Positions 1 through 8,786 of a stretch of DNA of 64,000 nt are shown piece after piece. Under the pieces are notes generated by a model, which was not told the DNA's origin, searched no databases, and saw nothing but the letters and a program-made list of their open reading frames with translations. Source of the DNA: Natronospira proteinivora (GTDB lineage Bacteria > Pseudomonadota > Gammaproteobacteria > Natronospirales > Natronospiraceae). The stretch spans positions 434,001 through 498,000 of the forward strand of contig NZ_JALJYF010000001.1 of the NCBI RefSeq assembly GCF_024170465.1, read 5' to 3'. The first letter of the stretch is position 1; each line of letters starts with the position of its first letter. Made by a program: the position numbers and the translations under genes.

Positions 1-75
1 GCCGCCGCAAAGGGCATGGTCAGCGAGGATCCCAAGCGCGTGGCGCAGGTGATCAGAAACTGGGTGAAGGAATGA
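1..75 (+). CDS. fliF: Flagellar MS-ring protein FliF, C-terminal end (partial)
   Basis: Only the last 24 codons and the stop lie in the window; the gene begins upstream. The peptide ends DPKRVAQVIRNWVKE, which is the usual FliF tail: this cytoplasmic C-terminus binds the N-terminal domain of FliG and so fixes the rotor switch to the MS ring. fliG follows within about 10 bases, the standard order. The identification rests on the tail motif and on position, so it is likely but cannot be checked over the rest of the protein. Confidence 0.85.
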   Translation, partial: AAAKGMVSEDPKRVAQVIRNWVKE

Positions 76-84
76 TGGGGCGAG

Positions 85-1080
85 GTGACGTCAATGGAAG
101 GTGCTGAACGCGCTGCGGTATTGCTCATGAGCCTGGGCGAGAATGAGGCCGCCCAGGTGATGAAGCACATGAATGCCCGGGAGGTGCAGAAGGTGGGTGC
201 GGCCATGGCCACGCTCAGCAACATCAGCACCGAACAGGCCAGCAGTGTGCTGGATGATTTCATCGAGGAGGCCGGTGAACAGACCTCCCTGGGCGTGGGG
301 GCGGATGAATATCTGCGCAAGACCCTGATCAGCGCTCTGGGTGAGGACAAGGCCAACAGCCTCATGGACCGCATCGTGGTGGGGGGCAGCACCAAGGGCC
401 TGGATGCCCTGAAATGGATGGATGCACGGGCCGTGGCTGAAGTGATCCGCCTGGAACATCCCCAGATCATTGCCATTGTCCTGTCCCATCTGGACAGTGA
501 TCAAGCGGCAGAAGTCCTGGGCCAGCTTTCCGACCGGATTCGTCCCGATGTAATCATGCGGATTGCCACCCTGGACGGTATTCAGCCGTCAGCCATAAAG
601 GAACTGGACGCCATCATGGAGAAGCAGTTCTCCGGCAATTCCAATATCAAATCCTCCGAGGTGGGCGGCGCCAAGGTGGCCGCCGACATGCTTAACTATC
701 TGGACAGCAGTGATGAGGAAACCATCATGGAAATGGTCCGTGAGCATGATGAAGTGCTCGGCGATCGAATCCAGGAGTTGATGTTCGTGTTCGACAACCT
801 GTCCGATATTGACGACCGGGGGATTCAGCAACTGCTGCGGGAAGTGGCCTCCGATCAGCTCAGCACGGCCATGAAAGGGGCCTCGCCGGAGGTTCAGGAC
901 AAGATCTATCGCAATATGTCCCGCCGGGCCTCCGAGATGCTCAAGGAAGACATCGAGGCCATGGGCCCGGTGAAACTGAGTGATGTGGAATCCGCCCAGA
1001 AGGAGATTCTCGCCACCGCCCGGGCCATGGCCGATTCCGGCCGCATCAGCCTGGGTGGCAAGGGAGACGAATATGTCTGA
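85..1080 (+). CDS. fliG: Flagellar motor switch protein FliG
   Basis: FliG is the rotor component that converts stator ion flow into torque and binds FliF, FliM and FliN under the MS ring. The 331-residue length is typical. The N-terminal domain begins GAERAAVLLMSLGENEAAQV, the middle domain carries HPQIIAIVLSHLDSDQAAEVL, and the C-terminal torque helix region holds the charged segment FVFDNLSDIDDRGIQQLLREV. The start is GTG at 85; an in-frame ATG at 94 is an alternative. The last residues are GDEYV, a tail shared with FliK and with a small protein near 23.3 kb. The stop overlaps the fliH start. Confidence 0.97.
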   Translation: MTSMEGAERAAVLLMSLGENEAAQVMKHMNAREVQKVGAAMATLSNISTEQASSVLDDFIEEAGEQTSLGVGADEYLRKTLISALGEDKANSLMDRIVVGGSTKGLDALKWMDARAVAEVIRLEHPQIIAIVLSHLDSDQAAEVLGQLSDRIRPDVIMRIATLDGIQPSAIKELDAIMEKQFSGNSNIKSSEVGGAKVAADMLNYLDSSDEETIMEMVREHDEVLGDRIQELMFVFDNLSDIDDRGIQQLLREVASDQLSTAMKGASPEVQDKIYRNMSRRASEMLKEDIEAMGPVKLSDVESAQKEILATARAMADSGRISLGGKGDEYV

Positions 1081-1891
1081 GGGCGAGCAATGGCGGCGCT
1101 GGGAGGCCCCAACGGTGGGCGAGCGGCGCTCGCCTCGTCCAAGCCCGCGCAAGCCCACCTCCGGCAAGGGTGACTCCGCCAAGCCGGCCTCCCGCTCAGG
1201 GGATGACAAGCAGCCGGTCACGGCGGCGGAAATCGAGACTATTCAGGAGGCGGCCTATCGGGAAGCCTATGAGAAGGGCTATCAGGAAGGTTATGACAGT
1301 GGTGAAGCCGAGGTCCGGCGCCGCGCCGAAGAAGTCAGCGCCATACTCAATGCCCTCACCGAGCCACTGGACGCCGTGGATCGGGAAGTGGAGCAGGAAC
1401 TCAGCGACTTGGTCTGCGTTGTCGCCCGGCAGCTGATCCGTCGTGAGTTGCGTACTGACCCCGGCCAGATCGTGGCAGTGGTACGGGAAGCCGTCAAGGC
1501 CCTGCCCAGCGGTGACCGTCAGGTTCGGGTTCAGCTGAATCCGGAGGATGCGGCACTGATTCGGGAGCTTACCGGCCCCAGCAAGGATACTCGCTGGGAA
1601 CTGGCGGAAGATCCCAGCCTGAGTCGCGGGGGTTGCATTGTCTCGGACCGTAATTCCCGCGTGGATGTTCGCCTTGAACACCAGGTGGGTCGTGTATTGG
1701 CGGCCATGCTGGGTGAAGAACGCGAGGCCCCGGAGGAGCTGGGTGAATTGGCCCAGGCTGATACCTCGCCCGAGCGCCGCGAACCGGGACCTGAAGCGGA
1801 TGACAGGCCCCATGACCTGGAGGATGATGGGGGCAAGGCCGGATCACCGTCGGCAGTCGCCGGGGAGGACCGGGATGAGCCTGAGCAGTGA
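1073..1891 (+). CDS. fliH: Flagellar export apparatus regulator FliH
   Basis: FliH binds and restrains the export ATPase FliI and brings it to the export gate at the base of the flagellum. The start chosen is ATG at 1073 ([17 protein letters not shown]), which overlaps the fliG stop by 8 bases; a longer reading frame upstream would run inside fliG. The protein is 272 residues. After a disordered start comes the FliH heptad region [19 protein letters not shown] (around residues 62-80), with the aromatic/Gly spacing typical of FliH, then a conserved C-terminal domain. The last 40 residues are an acidic Pro/Asp-rich tail that may be lineage specific. Confidence 0.93.
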   Translation: MSEGEQWRRWEAPTVGERRSPRPSPRKPTSGKGDSAKPASRSGDDKQPVTAAEIETIQEAAYREAYEKGYQEGYDSGEAEVRRRAEEVSAILNALTEPLDAVDREVEQELSDLVCVVARQLIRRELRTDPGQIVAVVREAVKALPSGDRQVRVQLNPEDAALIRELTGPSKDTRWELAEDPSLSRGGCIVSDRNSRVDVRLEHQVGRVLAAMLGEEREAPEELGELAQADTSPERREPGPEADDRPHDLEDDGGKAGSPSAVAGEDRDEPEQ

Positions 1892-3344
1892 ATCCATACA
1901 AGCCGGCCGGCGCTCCCGCTGGTTGGGACGGTTGGCCCGCTATCAGGAACGGCTTTCCCGGCATGACAACGGCCCCATGGTGGAAGGGCTGCTGCGGCGG
2001 GTGGTGGGCCTGACCATTGAAGCGGTGGGTTGCCGCGCCCCGGTGGGCTCCCATTGTCTGGTGGAGACCGCCAGTGGAGACTATATTGACGCCGAGGTGG
2101 TGGGCTTTTCCGGCGACTCGGTCTATCTCATGCCCACCGGCGAACTGGCCGGCCTGGTACCCAATGCCCGAGTGATTCCCACCGGCAAGACCTCCCGGGT
2201 GCCGGTGGGTGATGCCCTGCTGGGGCGGGTGCTGGATGGCACCGGGCGGCCACTGGATAGTGGTCCGCCGCTGGAGACAGGGGAACAGGTCTCCATGACC
2301 GGGCGCATGATCAACCCCCTGGCCCGCCAGCCCATTCATGAGCCCCTGGATGTGGGGATTCGCACCATCAATTCCCTGCTCACCGTCGGTCGGGGACAAC
2401 GGATGGGCCTGTTCGCCGGCAGTGGCGTGGGCAAGAGTGTGTTGCTGGGCATGATGACCCGCTTTACCGAGGCCGATGTGATCGTGGTGGGCCTGATCGG
2501 GGAGCGGGGGCGCGAGGTAAATGATTTCGTTCAGGAAACCCTGGGCGAGGAAGGCATGCGGCGGGCTGTGGTGGTAGCCACGCCGGCGGACAATCCACCC
2601 CTGATGCGTTTGCAGGGGGCCTGGTTGGCCACCCGGGTGGCCGAGCATTTTCGGGACCGGGGCCGCAAGGTTCTGCTGCTGATGGATTCTCTGACCCGTT
2701 TTGCCCAGGCCCAGCGGGAAGTGGCCCTGTCCATCGGTGAACCGCCGGCCACCAAGGGCTACCCCCCGTCGGTGTTTGCCAAGTTGCCGCAGCTGGTGGA
2801 GCGGGCGGGTAATGGTGACCGTGGCCAGGGGTCGATCACGGCCTTCTACACCGTATTGGTGGAGGGGGATGACCAAACGGACCCGGTGGCGGATTCCGCC
2901 CGGGCCATTCTGGACGGCCATGTTGTCTTGTCCCGCGCCATCGCCGAGTCCGGGATGTACCCGGCCATTGACGTGGAAGCCTCGGTCTCCCGGGCCATGA
3001 CCGCGATTACCGATGATGCACAGCAAGACCTGGTTCGGCGTTTCCGTCAGTATTATTCCCTCTATCGACAGAACGAGGATCTGATCAGTGTGGGGGCCTA
3101 TCGCCGGGGCAGTGATCCCCGGCTGGATGAGGCGATCAACTATTGGCCCCGTATCCAGGAATTCCTGCGCCAGTCCATGAACGAGCAGGTCTCTTTCGAA
3201 GGCAGTCTTGAAGCCTTGAAGGCTTTACTGGAAAAACCCGCGGCGGAGGCCCGTCCGGCCGGGCAGAATGTCCGTCGCGAGGGGGAGCCGAGCCGGGCCC
3301 GCCCCCAGGCGGCCCGGGCCTATTCGGGCACGGGGCAGTCCTGA
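1875..3344 (+). CDS. fliI: Flagellum-specific ATPase FliI
   Basis: FliI is the F1-beta-like ATPase of the flagellar type III export system, supplying unfolded substrates to the FlhA/FlhB gate. The start chosen is ATG at 1875 ([13 protein letters not shown]), inside the end of fliH with a 17-base overlap; the frame is open further upstream but that part is fliH in another phase. The protein is 489 residues. The Walker A motif is [14 protein letters not shown], Walker B is [19 protein letters not shown], and the signature [21 protein letters not shown] is present. The C-terminal 30 residues are a basic and Pro-rich extension beyond the usual FliI end. Confidence 0.97.
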   Translation: MSLSSESIQAGRRSRWLGRLARYQERLSRHDNGPMVEGLLRRVVGLTIEAVGCRAPVGSHCLVETASGDYIDAEVVGFSGDSVYLMPTGELAGLVPNARVIPTGKTSRVPVGDALLGRVLDGTGRPLDSGPPLETGEQVSMTGRMINPLARQPIHEPLDVGIRTINSLLTVGRGQRMGLFAGSGVGKSVLLGMMTRFTEADVIVVGLIGERGREVNDFVQETLGEEGMRRAVVVATPADNPPLMRLQGAWLATRVAEHFRDRGRKVLLLMDSLTRFAQAQREVALSIGEPPATKGYPPSVFAKLPQLVERAGNGDRGQGSITAFYTVLVEGDDQTDPVADSARAILDGHVVLSRAIAESGMYPAIDVEASVSRAMTAITDDAQQDLVRRFRQYYSLYRQNEDLISVGAYRRGSDPRLDEAINYWPRIQEFLRQSMNEQVSFEGSLEALKALLEKPAAEARPAGQNVRREGEPSRARPQAARAYSGTGQS

Positions 3345-3370
3345 GTATCGGATGACGGAGGAGTAGCTTC

Positions 3371-3814
3371 ATGACAAGAAAAAAGAGATCCGAGCGCCTC
3401 AAGCCGGTCAGAAAACTGGCTGACAAGGGCCAGCAGGATGCCTCCCGGGAGCTTGGCCACAGTCAGCAAGCCTTGTCCGAGCAGGAGGCACGGCTCGAGC
3501 AGCTTGAAAACTACCGTGAGGAATACCGACAGATGTTCGAGGGGGAAGGCGACCGTGCCATCGATCCTCGACGTTTGCGGGACGAGCGGGCCTTTCTCTC
3601 CCGCCTGGACGAAGTGATCCGTCAGCAGCAGCAGGTGGTGGAAAACAACATGGCCGAGTATGAACGGCAGCGGGAAGGCTGGCTGCAGGCCCGTACCCGG
3701 GTCAATGCACTGGACCGGGTCAGTGATCGCTACCGCAGTCACGAAGCTCGAGAGAGCGACAAGCAGGAACAGCGGGAAATGGACGATCTGCCCAATCCCT
3801 CACGGCACCGCTGA
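3371..3814 (+). CDS. fliJ: Flagellar export chaperone FliJ
   Basis: FliJ is the small coiled-coil stalk protein of the FliI ring and links the ATPase to FlhA. The 147 residues are almost wholly charged and helical, with long Gln/Glu-rich heptads such as SQQALSEQEARLEQLENYREEY and VIRQQQQVVENNMAEYERQREGW, as expected for the antiparallel coiled coil of FliJ. The start ATG lies 8 bases after a GGAGGAG ribosome site. FliJ sequences diverge quickly, so the assignment depends on length, coiled-coil character and its place between fliI and fliK. Confidence 0.9.
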   Translation: MTRKKRSERLKPVRKLADKGQQDASRELGHSQQALSEQEARLEQLENYREEYRQMFEGEGDRAIDPRRLRDERAFLSRLDEVIRQQQQVVENNMAEYERQREGWLQARTRVNALDRVSDRYRSHEARESDKQEQREMDDLPNPSRHR

Positions 3815-3830
3815 GGTGAGTCGATCCAGC

Positions 3831-3846
3831 TGGCACGGAATCTGCA
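3831..3846 (+). promoter_or_regulatory. Sigma-54 promoter candidate upstream of fliK
   Basis: TGGCAC at 3831-3836, five bases, then CTGCA at 3842-3846. The invariant GG (3832-3833) and GC (3844-3845) are exactly ten bases apart, as RpoN promoters require. It differs from consensus only in CTGCA for TTGCA. It sits 52 bases before the fliK start, in an 83-base gap in an otherwise tightly packed cluster. This suggests fliK opens its own middle-class flagellar transcript. Confidence 0.65.
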
Positions 3847-3897
3847 ACATCCCCTCCAAGTACCCGTGATCCACTCCTGAATCGAGAGGCCTGAGCC

Positions 3898-5034
3898 GTG
3901 ATCCATTCCATTTTTTCCTTGTCCGATGCCGGGGGAGTCTCCCCTTCAGAGGGTGATAACCGCCTCATGGCGCTGCTTTCGGACGATCTGGATGGTGAGG
4001 AGCTGGAAGCCTTCCAGGCATTGCTGGACGGTGCCTTTGACCAGCTTCGTCTGGAAGACGGCAGACTGGTCTTGCCCGAGAGCGGCAAGGGTTTGCCGGC
4101 GGCAGCGGAGCTGGAGGGGCTGGCGGAAGCGCTACAGTCCGGTTCTCCGCCTGAAGATGCCATGGCGGCGTTGGTTCGATTGATGCGGCTTGAAATGGCC
4201 CAGGCAGAGTCTGATGCCCCGTCGCGATCCAAGGCCTTGCCCGAGCTGTTGAATAGCCTGCGTCCTCCCGAACGTGGTCACGCCGCACTGGATTCCCGCT
4301 TGACGGAAATGCGTCCCCTGACCATGGGGGTGGCCCCGGGCCAGGGCGGTCCAGGGTTCGATCTGGGTGGGCGGGACATGATGGCTGACATGGACTGGCT
4401 CAAAAACCGGATCCAGGAGCGCTTGAGCACGCTGTTGTCGACCCAGCAGCAAGGACAGGAGCGGGGAGGCGGTGAGCCCTTGATCCGTGAAGTGGGCTCC
4501 GGAGGCCATCAGGCACAATCTGCCTCGCCCCAGCAACTGGCGGCCCTGATGTCCACCGCCTCCCAGAGTGGCGAGAGCAGCAGCATGAATCGTCTACCCC
4601 CCGTCCAGGCGCCGGTTGGGGGGCCGAACTGGGGCGACGCCCTGGGCCAGCGAATCCTCATGATGAAGGGGCAGGGTATCGATCGGGCAGAGATCAAGCT
4701 GAATCCCCCGCACCTGGGTCCGCTGGAGATCCGGGTAGCTGTCACCCAGGAACAGACCAGCCTCTTGATGTCCAGTCAGCATGCCCTGACCCGGGATGCC
4801 CTGGAGCAGGCCCTGCCCCGTTTGCGGGAAATGCTGCAGGATAAGGGTCTGGAGATGGGCGATGCCGAGGTAAGCGATGGCCGGGAGGAGCAACTGGCTC
4901 AAGAGGAAAAGGGTGACGAGCAGGCAGGAGAGCGGGACGGTGGCACCGGCCCGGGGTCATCCGCCAGCAAGGCGGGAGTGGAAACTGCTGTATTGCGGGA
5001 AGGGCAGGTCTCCCTGTTGGATGAATATGTCTGA
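3898..5034 (+). CDS. fliK: Flagellar hook-length control protein FliK
   Basis: FliK is the secreted molecular ruler that sets hook length and switches FlhB from hook to filament substrates. The 378-residue protein has a variable acidic N-terminal part and a conserved Flg_hook C-terminal domain at about residues 240-330, with the family core AEIKLNPPHLGPLEIRVAV. After that comes a disordered Glu/Gly-rich tail ending LLDEYV. The start is GTG at 3898, 53 bases past a sigma-54-type site; no better start is seen. A second FliK-like gene lies on the reverse strand near 24.3-25.6 kb. Confidence 0.93.
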   Translation: MIHSIFSLSDAGGVSPSEGDNRLMALLSDDLDGEELEAFQALLDGAFDQLRLEDGRLVLPESGKGLPAAAELEGLAEALQSGSPPEDAMAALVRLMRLEMAQAESDAPSRSKALPELLNSLRPPERGHAALDSRLTEMRPLTMGVAPGQGGPGFDLGGRDMMADMDWLKNRIQERLSTLLSTQQQGQERGGGEPLIREVGSGGHQAQSASPQQLAALMSTASQSGESSSMNRLPPVQAPVGGPNWGDALGQRILMMKGQGIDRAEIKLNPPHLGPLEIRVAVTQEQTSLLMSSQHALTRDALEQALPRLREMLQDKGLEMGDAEVSDGREEQLAQEEKGDEQAGERDGGTGPGSSASKAGVETAVLREGQVSLLDEYV

Positions 5035-5139
5035 TCTCATTCCATGGTACGCCTTGGCTGCTGATTAGCCATTCTCCCGTCCATCGGTCCATTAAGTGTT
5101 CCACTTCATCGGGAGTCTGCTTTCCCCACCTCCCTTCAA

Positions 5140-5172
5140 GTGACAAAATCCCGTCAGGGTTTTCCCTGTCAC
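5140..5172. promoter_or_regulatory. Inverted repeat upstream of the fliL promoter
   Basis: A perfect GTGACA / TGTCAC pair encloses an inner CAGGG TTTT CCCTG hairpin. It lies 78-110 bases before the sigma-54 promoter at 5250, a distance where enhancer-binding activators such as FleQ or FlrC commonly bind. It could instead be a weak terminator for fliK, although no run of T follows. The role is inferred from position only. Confidence 0.35.
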
Positions 5173-5249
5173 GTCCCGGTCGAGTTCTTTTGACTGGGCA
5201 TTATTCCTAAGTAATTGAAAATAAAGTTTATTTATTGATCATCTCAGGA

Positions 5250-5265
5250 TGGCACGCCACTTGCC
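5250..5265 (+). promoter_or_regulatory. Sigma-54 promoter of the fliL operon
   Basis: TGGCAC at 5250-5255, five bases, then TTGCC at 5261-5265. The GG (5251-5252) and GC (5263-5264) are ten bases apart, a near-perfect RpoN -24/-12 element. It lies 53 bases before the fliL start in a 283-base gap, the longest in the flagellar cluster. No comparable promoter appears before the next dozen tightly spaced genes, so this promoter probably drives fliL through at least flhB. Confidence 0.85.
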
Positions 5266-5317
5266 TCTAGACAGGCAGACGGGCCGGCATTCTGCGGCTT
5301 CCATGGGAGATTAGATC

Positions 5318-5794
5318 ATGAAGGCATGGTTCATCGGTGGTATCGGCATCGTATTCGTTCTGCTGATCGGCTTGGGTACCGGTCTGTTTCTCGCCGGCGC
5401 CCTCAATGGCAATGGCGATGGCATTGAGACCACGCCGTTGGAAGGTGAAGACGAGGAGGAAGTTGGGCCCAGGGAGCCGGCATTGTATTACGAAATGGAG
5501 CCGGCTTTCGTGGTCAACCTGGACATGGGGCAACGGAGCCGTTATCTCCAGGTCAAGGTGGAGTTAATGGCCCGCGAGGAGGCGGTCATCAATGCCGTGG
5601 ATCGGCATATGCCCCGGATTCGCAACAGCCTGCTGCTGCTCTTTGGCGAAGTGGATGCGGACAAGGTAGCTAGTCGGTCTGGTCGGGAAGCGTTGCAGGA
5701 GGAATCTCGACAGCAAATCATGCAGGTTCTGGAAGCGGAGGGCGAGCCGTCCGAGATCGAAGCGGTTTTCTTCACCAACTTCGTCATGCAGTAG
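5318..5794 (+). CDS. fliL: Flagellar basal body-associated protein FliL
   Basis: FliL is a single-pass inner-membrane protein that rings the stator units and supports torque at high load. The 158-residue protein has one membrane segment at residues 5-28 (FIGGIGIVFVLLIGLGTGLF), an acidic linker (EGEDEEEVGP), and a periplasmic domain containing PAFVVNLDMGQRSRYLQVKVEL and ending VFFTNFVMQ, both typical of FliL. The ATG follows GGGAGATTAG. It is the first gene after the sigma-54 promoter and is followed within 12 bases by fliM. Confidence 0.95.
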   Translation: MKAWFIGGIGIVFVLLIGLGTGLFLAGALNGNGDGIETTPLEGEDEEEVGPREPALYYEMEPAFVVNLDMGQRSRYLQVKVELMAREEAVINAVDRHMPRIRNSLLLLFGEVDADKVASRSGREALQEESRQQIMQVLEAEGEPSEIEAVFFTNFVMQ

Positions 5795-5806
5795 CCGGGG
5801 GCCATT

Positions 5807-6892
5807 GTGAGCGACGTACTTTCACAGGAAGAAATCGATGCCCTCATGCATGGCGTGGAGGGCGGGGATGTGGACACCGAGGAGGAAGAGCTCGCTCCCG
5901 GTGAAACCAAGCCCTATGACTTTACTCGGGAAGATCGGATCGTCCGGGGTCGTTTGCCCACGCTGGAGATGATCAACGAGCGTTTTGCCCGTTACATCCG
6001 AATCAGCCTGTTTGACATGCTTCGGCGTTCTGCCGAGATCTCGGTCAACGGCGTGGACATGCTCAAGTTCTCCGAATATGTCCACTCCCTGTATGTCCCC
6101 ACCAGCCTGAACATGGTGCGTGCCGATCCATTGCGAGGCACCGCACTGTTCATCATCGACCCCAAGCTGGTCTTTGTGATTGTTGATAACTTCTTTGGTG
6201 GGGACGGGCGTTTCTATACCAAGATTGAAGGCCGGGAATTCACACCGGCGGAGAACCGGATTATCCAGAAGTTCCTGGGCGATGTGTTCAAGGACCTCAA
6301 GGAAGCTTGGTCGCCAGTGATGGATGTTGACTTCAGCTTCATTGAATCCGAGGTCAATCCCCAGTTTGCCAATATCGTCAGTCCCAGCGAAGTGGTGGTG
6401 GTCAGCACCTTCAATATCGAATTGGAAGGGGGTAGCGGTGAGTTTCATATCACCATGCCCTATTCCATGATCGAGCCTATCAAGGACTTGTTGGACACCG
6501 GGGTGCAGAGTGACCGAGTTGAGAAGGATGAGCGCTGGACCCAGGCCTTGAAGGAAGAAATCAAGGATGCCCGGGTGGAGGTCTCGGCAGTACTGGCGGA
6601 ATCGGAACTTAGCATCCGTCGTCTGATGACCATGAAGGCGGGCGATATTTTGCCCATCGAGATTCCGGATCAGGTGGTGGTGACCGCAGAAGGGGATTTG
6701 CCGCTCTTCAAGGGGCGGTTTGGTATTTCCGACGGCCGCAATGCGGTGCAGCTGGCTTCATGGGCCAAGCAGGAGAAGGATGACAGTTCCCATACCGCCC
6801 GCAAGATGCGAGACGAGGCCAAATCGAAAGATGAGGCTCCCCCGAAGGATCAGAGTGGCCAGAACAAGGGCAGCAAGAGGAAACAACGATGA
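5807..6892 (+). CDS. fliM: Flagellar motor switch protein FliM
   Basis: FliM forms the C-ring wall and receives phosphorylated CheY to reverse rotation. The N-terminus is SDVLSQEEIDALMHGV, the canonical CheY-P docking peptide. The middle CheC-like domain follows, with INERFARYIRISLFDMLRRS, and the C-terminal SpoA domain contains GDILPIEIPDQVVVTAEGDLPLFKGRFG. The GTG start at 5807 places the docking peptide exactly at the N-terminus. At 361 residues it is longer than the usual 320-330 because of a Lys/Asp-rich tail of about 40 residues. The stop overlaps fliN by four bases (ATGA). Confidence 0.97.
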   Translation: MSDVLSQEEIDALMHGVEGGDVDTEEEELAPGETKPYDFTREDRIVRGRLPTLEMINERFARYIRISLFDMLRRSAEISVNGVDMLKFSEYVHSLYVPTSLNMVRADPLRGTALFIIDPKLVFVIVDNFFGGDGRFYTKIEGREFTPAENRIIQKFLGDVFKDLKEAWSPVMDVDFSFIESEVNPQFANIVSPSEVVVVSTFNIELEGGSGEFHITMPYSMIEPIKDLLDTGVQSDRVEKDERWTQALKEEIKDARVEVSAVLAESELSIRRLMTMKAGDILPIEIPDQVVVTAEGDLPLFKGRFGISDGRNAVQLASWAKQEKDDSSHTARKMRDEAKSKDEAPPKDQSGQNKGSKRKQR

Positions 6893-7332
6893 GTGATGAC
6901 GACAAAAAAGATGGTCTGAGCGAGGAAGAGCGACAGCAGATCGAGGAAATGGAGGCTGCCCAGCAAGAAGGTGAGGGTGCCTCAGCGGATAAGTCTGATG
7001 GCAGTAGCGTGGAGAAGGCGGAGTTTGATCACCTCAATGCAGGCTCAGGTTTGGGTGCTTCTGGTTCGGAAGACGTGAATCTGGAGATGATTCTGGATCT
7101 TAACGTCAATCTAGCCATGGAAGTAGGCCGGACCAAGATCAGTATTCGCAATTTGCTCCAGCTAAGCCAGGGTTCGGTGGTGGAACTGGATCGTTTCGCC
7201 GGCGAGCCATTGGACGTAACGGTCAATGGCACCCTGGTAGCCCACGGCGAAGTGGTGGTGGTCAATGAGAAATTCGGTATCCGTCTCACGGATGTAATCA
7301 GTCCCTCGGAACGTATCAAGAAGCTGCGGTGA
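6889..7332 (+). CDS. fliN: Flagellar motor switch protein FliN
   Basis: FliN forms the lower part of the C ring and takes part in switching and export-substrate docking through FliH. The conserved SpoA domain occupies the last 80 residues, with VNLAMEVGRTKISIRNLLQLSQGSVVELDRFAGEPLDVTVNG and VVNEKFGIRLTDVISP. The first 60 residues are a disordered, strongly acidic extension (GLSEEERQQIEEMEAAQQEG), longer than in enteric FliN. It overlaps fliM by four bases and is followed directly by fliO, so translation is probably coupled. Confidence 0.96.
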   Translation: MSDDDKKDGLSEEERQQIEEMEAAQQEGEGASADKSDGSSVEKAEFDHLNAGSGLGASGSEDVNLEMILDLNVNLAMEVGRTKISIRNLLQLSQGSVVELDRFAGEPLDVTVNGTLVAHGEVVVVNEKFGIRLTDVISPSERIKKLR

Positions 7333-7337
7333 TCAAC

Positions 7338-7742
7338 ATGAGAGTTTTGTCTGCCAGCCTGTTCTTGATGCTGTCCGGCCCCCTTCTGGCTGAGCAGCCT
7401 CATGAATTTGAGGGAGTGTCCGGCGCCTTGAGCGTATTGCTCTCCCTGGGGGTGGTACTGGCAGTAGTATTTGCCCTGGCCTGGGCCATGCGACGCATGC
7501 ATGGCTTTGCCGGTGGCCGGGACCCCAATATGACCATTATCGGGCAAATGGCCTTGTCCACCCGGGAACGACTGATGCTGGTGGAAGTGGGCGGTCAGCA
7601 GTTGTTGCTGGGGGTTAGTCCGGCGGGTATCCGTACCCTGCATGTGCTGGAAGAGCCCGTTGAAAGCAAGTCACCCGCTCAGGGGGGAGCCAGCTTCCGG
7701 TCCCGCCTGATGGAAAGCCTGGGCAAGGAGCGGGAGCAATGA
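7338..7742 (+). CDS. fliO: Flagellar biosynthesis protein FliO
   Basis: FliO is a small membrane chaperone that stabilises FliP during export-gate assembly. The ATG at 7338 gives 134 residues; a GTG at 7329, overlapping the fliN stop, would add three. Residues 1-18 look like a signal peptide (MRVLSASLFLMLSGPLLA). A membrane segment follows at about 31-50 (ALSVLLSLGVVLAVVFALAWAM). The cytoplasmic part holds the family motif MTIIGQMALSTRERLMLVEVGGQQLLLGVSPAGI. It overlaps fliP by four bases. Confidence 0.92.
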   Translation: MRVLSASLFLMLSGPLLAEQPHEFEGVSGALSVLLSLGVVLAVVFALAWAMRRMHGFAGGRDPNMTIIGQMALSTRERLMLVEVGGQQLLLGVSPAGIRTLHVLEEPVESKSPAQGGASFRSRLMESLGKEREQ

Positions 7743-8482
7743 ACAGGCTCCGGTGGATACTGCCACTGGCCTTGATGCTCCTGCCGGGGATGGCCATGGC
7801 CCTGCCGGGCCTGCCGGCAGTGACGGTGGAGACCGGCGAGGATGGCGGTCAGACTTACTCGGTCACCCTGCAGATCCTGATTCTCATGACGGCGCTGACG
7901 GTATTGCCGGCGCTGGTCCTGATGATGACGTCTTTCACCCGTATCGTGATTGTTCTGGCGCTGCTTCGCCAGGCCATGGGCACACCACAGACACCACCCA
8001 ATCAGGTGCTTATTGGCCTGGCCCTGTTCCTGAGCTTTTTCATCATGACGCCGGTGATTAATGCGGCTTATGACAATGGGGTTCAGCCTTATCTGGATGA
8101 GGAAATCAGTGCCGAGGAAGCCATTGATGCGGTGGTGGAACCCTTGAGGGAATTCATGATGGGCCAGGTGCGGGAGAATGATCTGGCCACCTTCGCCCGC
8201 ATGGCTGATGAAGAATCCTTCAACGGGCCGGATGATGTGCCCATGTCCATCCTGATTCCTGCCTTTATCACCAGTGAGCTGAAAACTGCCTTTATTATCG
8301 GTTTTCTTATCTATATTCCTTTCGTGATCATCGATCTGGTTGTGGCCAGTACCCTCATGTCCATGGGCATGCTCATGCTCTCGCCCATGTTGGTATCTCT
8401 GCCGTTCAAAATCATGCTGTTCGTTCTTGTGGATGGTTGGTCTCTGGTGCTGGGGACGTTGGCCTCCAGTTTCTTTATATAG
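7739..8482 (+). CDS. fliP: Flagellar type III export gate protein FliP
   Basis: FliP forms the pentameric core of the export gate with FliQ and FliR. The 247-residue protein starts with a cleavable signal peptide (MNRLRWILPLALMLLPGMAMA) and has the FliP signature stretches LVLMMTSFTRIVIVLALLRQA and TPPNQVLIGLALFLSFFIM. Further hydrophobic segments include FIIGFLIYIPFVIIDLVVAS and MLMLSPMLVSLPFKIMLFVLVDGW. It overlaps fliO by four bases. All family features are intact. Confidence 0.97.
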   Translation: MNRLRWILPLALMLLPGMAMALPGLPAVTVETGEDGGQTYSVTLQILILMTALTVLPALVLMMTSFTRIVIVLALLRQAMGTPQTPPNQVLIGLALFLSFFIMTPVINAAYDNGVQPYLDEEISAEEAIDAVVEPLREFMMGQVRENDLATFARMADEESFNGPDDVPMSILIPAFITSELKTAFIIGFLIYIPFVIIDLVVASTLMSMGMLMLSPMLVSLPFKIMLFVLVDGWSLVLGTLASSFFI

Positions 8483-8504
8483 CGAGTTTCACGGGAAGCG
8501 TGTC

Positions 8505-8780
8505 ATGAGTCCGGAATTGGCAGTCACCATTGGTCAGGAAGCATTGAAGGTTACCGCCATGGTCGCCGCGCCCCTGTTGGTCTCGGCATTGGCCATGGGT
8601 TTGCTGGTGGGGATGTTCCAGGCCGCGACCCAGATCAACGAAATGACCCTGAGTTTCATCCCCAAGCTGTTGGTGCTGGTGCTGTCCCTGGGGTTTTTCA
8701 GCTCTTGGATGCTGTCCACACTGATGGACTTCACCGTTCGACTTATCCGAAGCATTCCGCTGATTCTTGGCGGCGGTTGA
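8505..8780 (+). CDS. fliQ: Flagellar export gate protein FliQ
   Basis: FliQ is the two-helix hairpin subunit of the FliPQR export gate. The start chosen is ATG at 8505 (MSPELAVTIGQEALKVTAMV), giving 91 residues, very close to the usual 89; an upstream in-frame start would lie inside fliP. Two membrane hairpins are clear, residues 17-38 and 52-75, with the family motif GMFQAATQINEMTLSFIPK between them. It follows fliP by 22 bases and precedes fliR by 6. Confidence 0.96.
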   Translation: MSPELAVTIGQEALKVTAMVAAPLLVSALAMGLLVGMFQAATQINEMTLSFIPKLLVLVLSLGFFSSWMLSTLMDFTVRLIRSIPLILGGG

Positions 8781-8786
8781 CGGGCC

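Noticed and set aside
1569-3026. Long reverse-strand frame (485 residues) opposite fliI and fliH
   Set aside because: His/Pro/Gly-rich antisense product produced by codon bias of high-GC fliI; no homology, no ribosome site.
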